DNA from: an uncultured Enterococcus sp.
Lineage (GTDB): Bacteria > Bacillota > Bacilli > Lactobacillales > Enterococcaceae
Direction of reading: 5' to 3'
Assembly: GCF_913775425.1 (NCBI RefSeq)
Contig: NZ_CAJYIS010000024.1
Span: 1-47,910, forward strand
DNA length: 47,910 nt
The position numbers and the translations under genes are program-made. Each line of letters opens with the position of its first letter. The stretch's first letter is position 1. A model generated the notes under the pieces. It was not told the DNA's origin and searched no databases. It saw only the letters and a program-made list of their open reading frames with translations. This document shows, piece by piece, positions 1 through 9,819 of this stretch.

Positions 1-753
1 GAACAATTAGCCCAACAAGAAGAGATCCGTCGCCGCACAGAAATTGCAGAAGCCAATAAAGAAATGGCTTTAAAAGAAGCGCAATATAAACAAGAACGTG
101 AAGTTGCGGATGCAAAAGCGGAACAAATCGCTGTTGTGGAAAAAATGAAAGTCAACTTGATTGAACAAGAAAAAAATATTGAGATCCAAGGTAAACAGGC
201 CGAATTGACGGAAAAAGAACTGAATGCCACGCTACGTAAACAAGCCGAAGCAGAAAAATATGTTGTCGAACAACGTGCTTTAGCTGAAAAAGCCAAAGAA
301 ATTGCGCATGCCGAAGCAGAAGCCGAGAAAGTGCGTTTAGCCGCACAAGCAGAAGCAGAAAAAGTGACGAAACTCGGGGAAGCCGAAGCGCAAAAAATTA
401 CCAAAGTAGGACAAGCGCAAGCGCAAACACAAGAACAAATGGCCTTAGCACTTCAAAAATTAAACGAAGCAGGGATTTTGATCGAGTTTATCAAAGTCTT
501 GCCAGAAATTGCCAAAGAAGTAAACGCACCAATCAGCAATATCGACAAGATTGTCAGCTTTGGTCAAGGGGATGGTGTGCATGAAATGGGACAAGCCGGC
601 CTTGCACGTACATTTGAAACCATCAAAGAAACGACCGGTTTAGATTTGATCACATTGATCAATGACTCAATGGCTACGACAAAAGGAAATCGTGAGTTAG
701 TGGAAGCCGTTCAAACCGCAAACTCATCGCATCAAGAAGTTTCCAAGGAATAA
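1..753 (+). CDS. Flotillin-family (SPFH) membrane-scaffold protein, 3' part only
   Basis: The reading frame is open from the first base, so the N-terminal membrane hairpin and most of the SPFH domain lie outside the window. What remains is about 250 residues. First comes a long Ala/Glu/Lys/Gln-rich heptad region with repeated AEAEK and EAEAQK units, typical of the flotillin coiled coil. A C-terminal segment ending at the TAA follows. Flotillins oligomerise at the membrane inner face and organise functional microdomains. The assignment rests on the coiled-coil composition and the flotillin-like tail (QEQMALALQKLNEAGILIEF). Another SPFH protein is possible because the diagnostic N-terminus is missing. 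A terminator follows immediately, so this is the end of its transcript. Confidence 0.8.
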   Translation, partial: EQLAQQEEIRRRTEIAEANKEMALKEAQYKQEREVADAKAEQIAVVEKMKVNLIEQEKNIEIQGKQAELTEKELNATLRKQAEAEKYVVEQRALAEKAKEIAHAEAEAEKVRLAAQAEAEKVTKLGEAEAQKITKVGQAQAQTQEQMALALQKLNEAGILIEFIKVLPEIAKEVNAPISNIDKIVSFGQGDGVHEMGQAGLARTFETIKETTGLDLITLINDSMATTKGNRELVEAVQTANSSHQEVSKE

Positions 754-760
754 TCAAAGA

Positions 761-795
761 TGGCTGTGGCAGAACGCTGTCACAGTCTTTTTTTG
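761..795 (+). terminator. Intrinsic terminator of the flotillin gene
   Basis: An inverted repeat (GGCTGTGGCAG with CTGTCACAGTC, four-base loop, one G-T pair) is followed by a run of seven T. It begins eight bases after the flotillin stop. Confidence 0.8.
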
Positions 796-824
796 AAGAT
801 TTTAGTAAACTCTAACAGCACAAC

Positions 825-853
825 TTTTCAAATGAAAGAAAGAGTGATACACT
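825..853 (+). promoter_or_regulatory. Candidate promoter of the FemABX-type gene
   Basis: TTTTCA and TACACT are separated by 17 bases, about 55 bases before the preferred start. The -35 is weak (4/6) and the -10 good (5/6). Placement after a terminator supports a promoter here. Confidence 0.45.
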
Positions 854-907
854 AACAAGCGATAAACTAAATTTGTGAAAAGAAAGTGAAAATTGGAGTT
901 GTCCTAT

Positions 908-2158
908 ATGTATACGTTTATGAAATTAACACCCGAAGAATTTCAAGCGCATCAAGCGCAATTTACGCAAGCAAATTTTTTACAAACAATCGAAATGAAA
1001 CAAGTACAAGAACAAAATGGCTGGTACGGTGAATTTGTAGGGTTAAAAGATGATCAAGGTGCAATCGTAGCGTCTTCTTTATTGACGCATACGAAACTAG
1101 GCTTTGGTCAACTCTATCTGATCAATGGTGGACTGATGGTCAATGAAGACGATCAGACTTGCTTGGCAACTTTTTTAGCCGAATTAACTACTTATACAAA
1201 GAAGAATCAAGGACTTACACTAACGATCGCGCCGAATCAAGCAAAACGTTGGTTAACGACCCAAGGTGAAGTGTTAAAAGAAGCGCCAGTCGATTATGAC
1301 AAAACCTATCTACAACAAGGGTTTACGATCGATACGATGGATTCAGATGCTTATATTAGCTATGGTAAGCCTTTTTTTATTAAAGACCTATCCGATCTCA
1401 CACTCGATACGTTACGCTCGTCGTACACTAAATCCGCTCAGTATAGTGTGAAAAAAACAAAAGATTATGGGATCGTCTTACGTGAATTGTCTTATGAAGA
1501 GCTACCGAAGTTTAAAAAATTAACCGAAGAAACAAGTGAACGCCGTGGCTTTTCAGATAAAAGTTTAGCGTATTACCAAGCCTTTTTTAACGCCTTTGGT
1601 CAAAAAGCAAAATTTGTTGTTGCGGAGATCAATTTTGAAACTTACAAAGAGAACTTGGTGCATCGTGCTAAAGAAATCCAAAGTACCTTAGATGAGATCA
1701 ATGACTTTTTAACCATCAATCCTAAAAGTCGGAAAAAAAATAATCAAAAACGTGAATTTGAAGATGAACTACGTACAGTTCAGGTACGAATTGAAGAAGC
1801 AGAGGCTTTTTCTAAAGAAGCACCTGGTGAAGTCATCTTAGCTGGTGCATTGTTTGCAATCGAACCCACGGAGGTTGTCTACTTATTTAGTGGCACGTAT
1901 GAAAAATATAAAAAATTCTACGCACCTTATTTGATTCAAGACTATATGATGCAAGAAGCAATCACTCGTCAGATCCCACGTTACAATTTTTATGGGATCG
2001 AAGGGGTCTATGATGGTTCTGATGGTGTATTGAAATTTAAAGATGCGTTCAATGGACAAGTCGAAGAACGTTTTGGCGTCTATACAAAAGTCGTTTCACC
2101 AATGAAGTATCAAGCCTATCGAATGCTAAAAGGGATATTAAATCGCATTCGTCATTAA
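908..2158 (+). CDS. FemABX-family peptidoglycan branching aminoacyltransferase
   Basis: Enzymes of this family move amino acids from aminoacyl-tRNA onto the lysine side chain of lipid-linked peptidoglycan precursors in the cytoplasm. The protein has about 416 residues. Two acetyltransferase-like halves are interrupted around residues 245-300 by a charged alpha-helical hairpin, the arm characteristic of FemA/FemX/MurM-like proteins. The C-terminal half contains the family-like stretch YLFSGTYEKYKKFYAPYLIQ. I prefer the ATG at 908 because GGAG at 895-898 sits nine bases upstream. A TTG at 893 in the same frame has a weaker site. The gene stands alone between terminators. In enterococci this family includes BppA1/BppA2-type alanine-adding enzymes, but which residue and position this one adds cannot be told from sequence. 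Confidence 0.85.
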   Translation: MYTFMKLTPEEFQAHQAQFTQANFLQTIEMKQVQEQNGWYGEFVGLKDDQGAIVASSLLTHTKLGFGQLYLINGGLMVNEDDQTCLATFLAELTTYTKKNQGLTLTIAPNQAKRWLTTQGEVLKEAPVDYDKTYLQQGFTIDTMDSDAYISYGKPFFIKDLSDLTLDTLRSSYTKSAQYSVKKTKDYGIVLRELSYEELPKFKKLTEETSERRGFSDKSLAYYQAFFNAFGQKAKFVVAEINFETYKENLVHRAKEIQSTLDEINDFLTINPKSRKKNNQKREFEDELRTVQVRIEEAEAFSKEAPGEVILAGALFAIEPTEVVYLFSGTYEKYKKFYAPYLIQDYMMQEAITRQIPRYNFYGIEGVYDGSDGVLKFKDAFNGQVEERFGVYTKVVSPMKYQAYRMLKGILNRIRH

Positions 2159-2160
2159 TC

Positions 2161-2199
2161 AAACCGTATGGATGGCTATAGCTGTTCATACGGTTTTTT
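2161..2199 (+). terminator. Intrinsic terminator after the FemABX gene
   Basis: The 10-bp arms AAACCGTATG and CATACGGTTT are followed by T residues, starting three bases after the stop codon. Confidence 0.8.
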
Positions 2200-2228
2200 C
2201 TTAAGAAAAAATGAGAGGTTCGTTCGTA

Positions 2229-2243
2229 AATTTTCAGAATTGT
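2229..2243 (+). promoter_or_regulatory. Candidate CodY box 1 upstream of xerC-hslVU-codY
   Basis: AATTTTCAGAATTGT matches 12 of 15 positions of the CodY consensus AATTTTCWGAAAATT. It lies about 40 bases upstream of the -35 element of the operon that encodes CodY itself. Confidence 0.6.
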
Positions 2244-2265
2244 AAAGGATTTTTGAACAATTTGT

Positions 2266-2280
2266 TAAATTCTGACAATT
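2266..2280 (+). promoter_or_regulatory. Candidate CodY box 2 upstream of xerC-hslVU-codY
   Basis: TAAATTCTGACAATT matches 11 of 15 CodY-consensus positions and ends three bases before the -35 element. Alone it is weak in such AT-rich DNA. Its pairing with the better box 23 bases upstream raises its value. Confidence 0.45.
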
Positions 2281-2283
2281 TAT

Positions 2284-2312
2284 TTGTTTTTTTCAAAAGA
2301 CTGTGCTAAATT
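2284..2312 (+). promoter_or_regulatory. Promoter of the xerC-hslV-hslU-codY operon
   Basis: TTGTTT, 17 bases, TAAATT, with TG one base before the -10 (extended -10). Transcription would start near 2319, giving a leader of about 57 bases. The leader holds an inverted repeat, CGTTTGG (2323-2329) with CCAAACG (2342-2348). Confidence 0.55.
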
Positions 2313-2375
2313 TTAATCATCGTTTGGAATGTAAGTGTAACCAAACGTGATGGAATCAAGAAATGAGGCAAGTAG

Positions 2376-3275
2376 ATGGATCAAGATTGGTTTGGACGAT
2401 TTTGTCGTTATTTGACGGTCGAACGAGGCTATTCAGAAAAAACGACAGCTGCATATACCGAAGACTTTTTACAATTTCAAGTTTTTTTACAAGAAATTGC
2501 TTGTGTTGACTATACAAAAGTTGACTATCGCGATGTGCGATTGTATTTGAGCCGTTTGAGTGAACATGGCTACAGCCGCAATAGTATCGGCCGAAAAATT
2601 GCCAGTTTGCGCTCATTTTATCAGTACCTATTGCGCCAAGAAGTGATCACAGAAAATCCGTTCACCTATGTCCAATTAAAAAAGAAGCAGCCGAAACTGC
2701 CGCGTTTTTTTTATGAAGATGAGGTACAGGAGCTATTTGATAGTATCACAGGTTCAACGCCACTAGATCAACGTAATCGTGCATTACTAGAAGTTTTATA
2801 TGGTTGTGGCTTACGTGTGAGTGAATGTGCGACGCTTGCGCTACACCAAATCGATTTTCAGATGCAAGTCTTGAAAGTGATCGGAAAAGGCCATAAAGAG
2901 CGGATCGTTCCATTTAATGATCATGCCAAACTCGCGATGCAAACGTATTTGAATCAAGGCCGGCTCGCGCTATGTGAAAAAAGTCGCACTGTCCATGACA
3001 CGTTTTTTGTAAATCATCGTGGTCAAGCACTGACTACAGCTGGCGTGGATTATATCTTGACACAGTTATTAAAAAAAAGTCACTTAGATAGTGAAATCCA
3101 TCCACATAAATTGCGGCATACGTTTGCCACTCACTTATTAAATAATGGTGCGGATATGCGTACTGTCCAAGAGCTTTTAGGCCATAGTAATTTATCGACT
3201 ACACAAATCTATGCACATGTGACCAAAGAGACGTTACAACAAAACTATCGTCAATTTCATCCACGTGCCAAATAA
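2376..3275 (+). CDS. xerC: Tyrosine recombinase XerC (CodV)
   Basis: Site-specific recombinase that normally resolves chromosome dimers at dif together with a partner recombinase. Its 299 residues are the usual length. The N-terminal SAM-like DNA-binding domain covers about residues 1-90 and the catalytic domain 105-299. All catalytic residues are visible: R147 (LRVSE), K171 (GKGHKER), H244 and R247 (HKLRH), H270 (LGH) and nucleophile Y279. It heads the block xerC-hslV-hslU-codY, the same order as codV-clpQ-clpY-codY of Bacillus subtilis, which fixes the identity as the XerC/CodV branch rather than XerD. hslV follows after 15 bases. The gene is probably transcribed from the promoter at 2284-2312 with candidate CodY control. 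Confidence 0.93.
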   Translation: MDQDWFGRFCRYLTVERGYSEKTTAAYTEDFLQFQVFLQEIACVDYTKVDYRDVRLYLSRLSEHGYSRNSIGRKIASLRSFYQYLLRQEVITENPFTYVQLKKKQPKLPRFFYEDEVQELFDSITGSTPLDQRNRALLEVLYGCGLRVSECATLALHQIDFQMQVLKVIGKGHKERIVPFNDHAKLAMQTYLNQGRLALCEKSRTVHDTFFVNHRGQALTTAGVDYILTQLLKKSHLDSEIHPHKLRHTFATHLLNNGADMRTVQELLGHSNLSTTQIYAHVTKETLQQNYRQFHPRAK

Positions 3276-3290
3276 AAGGAGTATCAATTT

Positions 3291-3833
3291 ATGAAATCAG
3301 AATTTCATTCAACAACGATCTGTGCCGTTGAAAAAGACGGCAAATTTGCAATGGCTGGAGACGGTCAAGTCACAATGGGCGAGCAAATCGTCATGAAAGG
3401 TACTGCCAGAAAAGTCCGTCGTATCTATAACAATCAAGTGGTAGTAGGATTTGCTGGAAGCGTGGCAGATGCCTTCACATTGGAAGAAAAATTTGAGGGA
3501 AAACTAAATGAATATAACGGAAACTTGCAACGTGCAGCAGTTGAACTGGCACAAGAATGGCGCACCCAACAAGCGATGCAAAAATTAGAAGCCATGTTGA
3601 TCGTCATGAACGAAAAGGAAATGTTACTTGTTTCTGGAACGGGTGAAGTCATTGCTCCTGACGACGGGATTTTAGCGATCGGATCAGGTGGAAATTATGC
3701 ATTGGCTGCAGCACGCGCAATGAAAGAATACGGTGGTGAGTTAAGCGCCACTGAGATTGCACGTAATGCTTTAAATATCGCAGCGGATATCTGCGTCTTT
3801 ACCAACCATAATATTATAGTAGAGGAATTTTAA
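3291..3833 (+). CDS. hslV: HslV (ClpQ/CodW) peptidase subunit of the HslUV protease
   Basis: This is the proteasome-like chamber peptidase that degrades substrates unfolded by HslU. The 180-residue protein has the conserved core [33 protein letters not shown] and AIGSGGNYA. The candidate N-terminal nucleophile Thr8 (or Thr9) is preceded by a seven-residue stretch beginning MKSEFHS. Active HslV would therefore need this leader removed, or would use another residue as proposed for B. subtilis CodW. AAAGGAG lies about 10 bases before the ATG. Only one base separates the stop from hslU, so the two are likely translationally coupled. Confidence 0.95.
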   Translation: MKSEFHSTTICAVEKDGKFAMAGDGQVTMGEQIVMKGTARKVRRIYNNQVVVGFAGSVADAFTLEEKFEGKLNEYNGNLQRAAVELAQEWRTQQAMQKLEAMLIVMNEKEMLLVSGTGEVIAPDDGILAIGSGGNYALAAARAMKEYGGELSATEIARNALNIAADICVFTNHNIIVEEF

Positions 3834-3834
3834 T

Positions 3835-5238
3835 ATGATGAATCAAGCCAAATCACCAAAAGAAATCGTCAAAGATTTAGATGAATATATCATTGGTCAA
3901 CACCAAGCGAAAAAATCTGTAGCTGTAGCATTACGCAACCGTTACCGTCGTTTGCAACTAGATGAACAAATGCAACATGATGTGACACCGAAAAATATTT
4001 TAATGATCGGACCAACTGGTGTTGGGAAGACTGAAATCGCACGTCGATTAGCAAAAATCGTCTCTGCACCTTTTGTAAAAGTCGAAGCGACGAAATTCAC
4101 AGAAGTTGGATACGTTGGTCGTGACGTGGAATCTATGGTCCGTGATTTAGTCGAACACGCGATCCAATTAGTGAAAAAAGAACAATATGATAGTGTCTAC
4201 GCGCAAGCTTCAAAAAAAGCGAACCGTCGTTTAGTCAAAGCATTAGTTCCTGGAATCAAAAAAGAACAAAAACAGACTAGTTCAAATCCTTACGAACAAA
4301 TGATGAGCATGTTCAATGCAACTCAGCAAACAGAAGAACCAAAAGAAGAATTGACCGATGAAATTCGCTCGAATCGTCAAGCGATCTTTGAACAACTAGA
4401 ACGTGGCGTGTTAGATGATCGCGAAGTGACGATCAAAATCGAAGAACCAAAAGTACAAGCTCCAGCAATGAACAATGGATTAGAGCAAATGGGGATCGAT
4501 CTAAATGAAACATTAGGTGCGCTAAAACCAAGCAAAAAAATCGAACGGACACTTAGCGTAAAAGAAGCACGTGAATTATTGATCCAAGAAGAATCAGCAA
4601 AATTAGTCAATGATGCGGATATCCATAGTGCGGCGATTAAATTAGCGCAATCAAGTGGAATTATTTTTATCGATGAGATCGATAAAATCACTTCAAAATC
4701 ACAAAGCAATTCTGGTGAAGTTTCGCGTGAAGGTGTGCAACGAGATATCTTGCCGATTGTAGAAGGGTCACAAGTCAATACGAAATATGGCGTGATCAAT
4801 ACTGATCATATTTTATTTGTGGCATCGGGAGCATTTCATTTATCAAAACCAAGCGATTTGATTCCCGAATTACAAGGTCGTTTTCCAATTCGTGTGGAGC
4901 TAGATGATTTGACGACAGAAGATTTTGTCAAAATTTTGACTGAACCAAACAACGCATTGATTAAACAATATGTGGCCTTGTTAGCAACAGAAGATGTAGC
5001 GGTTACCTTTACGTTAGAAGCAATTGAACGGATCGCTCACATTGCCTATCAAGTCAATCAAGAGACAGACAATATCGGTGCACGTCGCTTGCATACGATT
5101 TTAGAAAAACTTTTAGAAGATCTATTGTTTGAAGCTTCAGATATGCAAATGGCCGAAATTACGATCACTGAAGCCTATGTAAATGAAAAACTAAATGATA
5201 TTGCACAAGATGAAGATCTAAGCCGTTATATTTTATAG
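3835..5238 (+). CDS. hslU: HslU (ClpY) AAA+ unfoldase of the HslUV protease
   Basis: ATP-dependent unfoldase ring that feeds proteins into HslV. At 467 residues it is a typical HslU. Walker A is GPTGVGKT at 59-66 and Walker B IIFIDE at 276-281. The pore loop GYVGRD is near 92-97. A variable, charged I-domain fills roughly 110-240. The C-terminus LSRYIL fits the tail that docks into HslV pockets. Two ATG codons are adjacent at 3835 and 3838, and the GAGGAA site serves either. The gene lies between hslV and codY in one transcript. Confidence 0.96.
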   Translation: MMNQAKSPKEIVKDLDEYIIGQHQAKKSVAVALRNRYRRLQLDEQMQHDVTPKNILMIGPTGVGKTEIARRLAKIVSAPFVKVEATKFTEVGYVGRDVESMVRDLVEHAIQLVKKEQYDSVYAQASKKANRRLVKALVPGIKKEQKQTSSNPYEQMMSMFNATQQTEEPKEELTDEIRSNRQAIFEQLERGVLDDREVTIKIEEPKVQAPAMNNGLEQMGIDLNETLGALKPSKKIERTLSVKEARELLIQEESAKLVNDADIHSAAIKLAQSSGIIFIDEIDKITSKSQSNSGEVSREGVQRDILPIVEGSQVNTKYGVINTDHILFVASGAFHLSKPSDLIPELQGRFPIRVELDDLTTEDFVKILTEPNNALIKQYVALLATEDVAVTFTLEAIERIAHIAYQVNQETDNIGARRLHTILEKLLEDLLFEASDMQMAEITITEAYVNEKLNDIAQDEDLSRYIL

Positions 5239-5254
5239 GCGAGAGGGGAAAACC

Positions 5255-6040
5255 ATGGAAAGACTGTTAGATAAAACACGTCGTATCAACGAATTATTGC
5301 AACAAAAAAATACATTTCGGGTACATGCGGATTTACCTTATAACCAAATGGCGCAAAGTCTAGGTTCGATCTTAGATAGCAATACGTATATTATCAGTAG
5401 TGATGGCACCTTGTTAGGGTTTACAGAACAGCACGATTTTAATAATGATCGAGTGAAAAATATGCTAGTAGAAAAACAATTTCCCGACAATTACACAGAT
5501 ATGGTGGATCGGTTGATGCAAACAGAATCGAATATTCCAATTAGCAGTGATATGACTGCTTTTCCGATTGAAAGCCGTGAATTGTATCCTAATGGATTGA
5601 CGACAGTCGTGCCTATTTTTGGCGCTGGTGAACGTTTGGGAACGATTATTTTATCTCGTGTGGAAACGACGTTTAACGAAGAAGATTTGGTTCTAGCAGA
5701 ATACAGTGCCACAGTAGTAGGGATGCAATTTTTATACCAACAATCACGTTCGATCGAAGAAGAGATCCGCAGTGCAACATCTGTACAAATGGCGATCAGT
5801 ACGTTGTCGTACAGTGAATTAAAAGCAGTTCAAGCCATTTTTGATGAACTAGATGGTGATGAAGGCCGTTTGACGGCTTCTAGTATTGCCGATGAGATCG
5901 GCATTACCCGTTCAGTGATCGTCAATGCCTTGCGTAAATTAGAATCTGCAGGTATTATCGAGTCTCGTTCACTGGGCATGAAGGGAACCTATTTGAAAGT
6001 GCTCAATCCACGCTTCAAAGAAGAATTAGCTCGTTCGTAA
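5255..6040 (+). CDS. codY: Global transcription regulator CodY
   Basis: Pleiotropic regulator that senses branched-chain amino acids (and GTP in some species) and adjusts amino-acid, nitrogen and stationary-phase genes. The protein has 261 residues, against 259 in B. subtilis. A GAF-type sensor occupies roughly 1-155. The winged-helix reader, about 208-250, is nearly invariant, with ITRSVIVNALRKLESAG followed by SRSLGMKGTY. GAGAGGGG precedes the ATG by a few bases. It is the fourth gene of the operon. Two CodY-like boxes stand in front of that operon's promoter, which suggests autoregulation. Confidence 0.97.
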   Translation: MERLLDKTRRINELLQQKNTFRVHADLPYNQMAQSLGSILDSNTYIISSDGTLLGFTEQHDFNNDRVKNMLVEKQFPDNYTDMVDRLMQTESNIPISSDMTAFPIESRELYPNGLTTVVPIFGAGERLGTIILSRVETTFNEEDLVLAEYSATVVGMQFLYQQSRSIEEEIRSATSVQMAISTLSYSELKAVQAIFDELDGDEGRLTASSIADEIGITRSVIVNALRKLESAGIIESRSLGMKGTYLKVLNPRFKEELARS

Positions 6041-6055
6041 TTGGAGGGATAATAA

Positions 6056-6931
6056 ATGAAGGTAATGTTAGAAAATGCACAATACCAAGTAACGATTGCG
6101 ACATTAGGTGCAGAGATTCAACAATTTGTTGATAAACTCAATGCAATCGAGTATATGTGGCAAGCGGATCCTAAACATTGGAATCGCCACGCTCCTGTAT
6201 TGTTTCCAATCGTAGGGACATTAAAAAATAATCAGTATCAAGTAGCACAAAAAACGTACACGCTACCGCGCCACGGATTTGCACGTGATCAAGAGTTTGA
6301 GTTGGTCGAACAGACCAACTCAACTGCGCGCTTTCGCTTAGTAGATACAAACGAGACGCGCGCAGTCTATCCTTTTGGGTTTTGTTTAGAGATCTTGTAT
6401 ACGCTAACGGACAATGCACTAGAAGTACGCTACCAAGTCCGTAATCCAGACGAAGCGCCACTATATTTTTCAATTGGGGGCCATCCAGCTTTTAATGTTC
6501 CACTAGAACCTGGCTTGTCGTTTGAAGATTATTATTTGGTCTCAGAACCCTTAAAATCACGGACATTTTTGCCGCTTAAACACGATTTGATTGATCTTGA
6601 ACATAAAACACTGGGTCAAACCAATACGGCAATCGACTTGACCCACGGATTGTTCAAAGAGGATGCATTGATTTTTGAAACCAAAGGAAAAACAGCTTTT
6701 TCGATTTGTTCAGATAGATCCAAACATGGTGTGACGTTATCCTACAAAGACTTTCCATACTTTGGGGTTTGGTCGACGGCACCTGTTGCCTCTAATTTTG
6801 TCTGTTTGGAGCCTTGGGCAGGAATCGCTGATGTTGTAGATGCGACAGGTGAATTTACGCAAAAATTAGGTATCGAGCGTTTAGATGCACATGAAGTATT
6901 TGATGCAGCATATACGATCACTGTATTTTAA
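6056..6931 (+). CDS. Aldose 1-epimerase-like protein (galactose mutarotase superfamily)
   Basis: The 291-residue protein has the beta-sandwich signature of aldose 1-epimerases: RHGFARD near residue 72 (H73) and GGHPAFNVP near 141-149 (H143). These two histidines correspond to the catalytic pair of mutarotases. Sequence style is closest to the LacX/YeaD group, whose true substrate (hexoses or hexose 6-phosphates) is often unproven. A GGAGG site stands nine bases before the ATG. The gene begins 15 bases after codY and may share its transcript, so CodY-linked control is possible. A 19-bp palindrome closes the transcript. Confidence 0.8.
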   Translation: MKVMLENAQYQVTIATLGAEIQQFVDKLNAIEYMWQADPKHWNRHAPVLFPIVGTLKNNQYQVAQKTYTLPRHGFARDQEFELVEQTNSTARFRLVDTNETRAVYPFGFCLEILYTLTDNALEVRYQVRNPDEAPLYFSIGGHPAFNVPLEPGLSFEDYYLVSEPLKSRTFLPLKHDLIDLEHKTLGQTNTAIDLTHGLFKEDALIFETKGKTAFSICSDRSKHGVTLSYKDFPYFGVWSTAPVASNFVCLEPWAGIADVVDATGEFTQKLGIERLDAHEVFDAAYTITVF

Positions 6932-6933
6932 AA

Positions 6934-6976
6934 AAGCTTTTCACTCAATTAATCGTCTTAATTGAGTGAAAAGCTT
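6934..6976. terminator. Two-way terminator between the epimerase gene and plsY
   Basis: A perfect 19-bp stem with a TCGTC loop. Read on the minus strand it is followed by six T and is a strong terminator for plsY, whose TAA stop lies at the stem edge. On the plus strand the T run is interrupted, so it is weaker there. Confidence 0.8.
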
Positions 6977-7607
6977 ATTTTGATTGTTTACGAAGACCAA
7001 AGCCGATGCGACTTTCAGTTCCTGCTTTGATTCGGGCGATATTGGCTTTATGGCGATAAAAAATAAAGATAGTTACGCCACAAGCAATCAACGTTAACAG
7101 CCAATTAAATGTAGGCAAAATCGGTGTGTGCAATAAAGGCAAAAGGATCGTGGACAAGGTAATCAGTACCGCAGCTAGCATGCTTGTCAAACTCACCATA
7201 CTCGTACAATATAAACAGACGAGAAAAATGACCGTTGAATATGTAAAAAAGAGTGGATTGTACGCCAAGATCATCCCAGCGCTTGTTGCGACCGCTTTGC
7301 CACCTTTAAATTTCGCAAAGATCGGAAACGTATGCCCTAAAATAGCACATACACCAAACCATAACGGATTGACGGTATGAATATCAAAAAAACTTGGAAG
7401 TAACGTGGCAAGCGTTCCTTTTAAAATATCCATAAACAAGACTACCGTTCCGGCGATTGGACCTAACACACGAAACGTATTGGTCGTTCCCATATTGCCG
7501 CTGCCGAATTTTCGAATGTCTTTGTGGAAAAATAGTTGGCCGATCCAAACTCCTGAAGGAATCGAACCTAAAAGATATGCACCTATGAATAAAAGAATAA
7601 TTGTCAT
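6975..7607 (-). CDS. plsY: Acyl-phosphate:glycerol-3-phosphate acyltransferase PlsY
   Basis: Integral membrane enzyme that transfers an acyl group from acyl-phosphate to sn-glycerol 3-phosphate, the first acylation in phospholipid synthesis. It has 210 residues and several hydrophobic helices. The three conserved cytoplasmic motifs are present: GSIPSG near 14-19, [15 protein letters not shown] near 35-49 and [10 protein letters not shown] near 100-108. A G-rich but modest ribosome site (AAAGTGGG) precedes the ATG. It is divergent from parE, the common Gram-positive arrangement plsY-parE-parC. Confidence 0.95.
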   Translation of the reverse strand: MTIILLFIGAYLLGSIPSGVWIGQLFFHKDIRKFGSGNMGTTNTFRVLGPIAGTVVLFMDILKGTLATLLPSFFDIHTVNPLWFGVCAILGHTFPIFAKFKGGKAVATSAGMILAYNPLFFTYSTVIFLVCLYCTSMVSLTSMLAAVLITLSTILLPLLHTPILPTFNWLLTLIACGVTIFIFYRHKANIARIKAGTESRIGFGLRKQSK

Positions 7608-7759
7608 AATATCCCACTTTCTTATTAACCTAGCAGAATTTTATCATGAAATCACCACAACAACAATTGTTCATAAAATTTTTCATCAAATCATAAGTAT
7701 CGTATCGAAATCCTAAAAAAAGTGTTTTGCCACTTTTCTTTTTTGAGATTTTCCTATAG

Positions 7760-9784
<2,025 letters not shown>

Positions 9785-9819
9785 GAATGAAGTTTAGTTG
9801 AAGAATAGGAGTTGATTTC

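Noticed and set aside
7718-7737. AAAAGTG/CACTTTT hairpin upstream of parE
   Set aside because: Seven AT-rich base pairs with no upstream plus-strand transcript to end. It may be chance and was not called a terminator.
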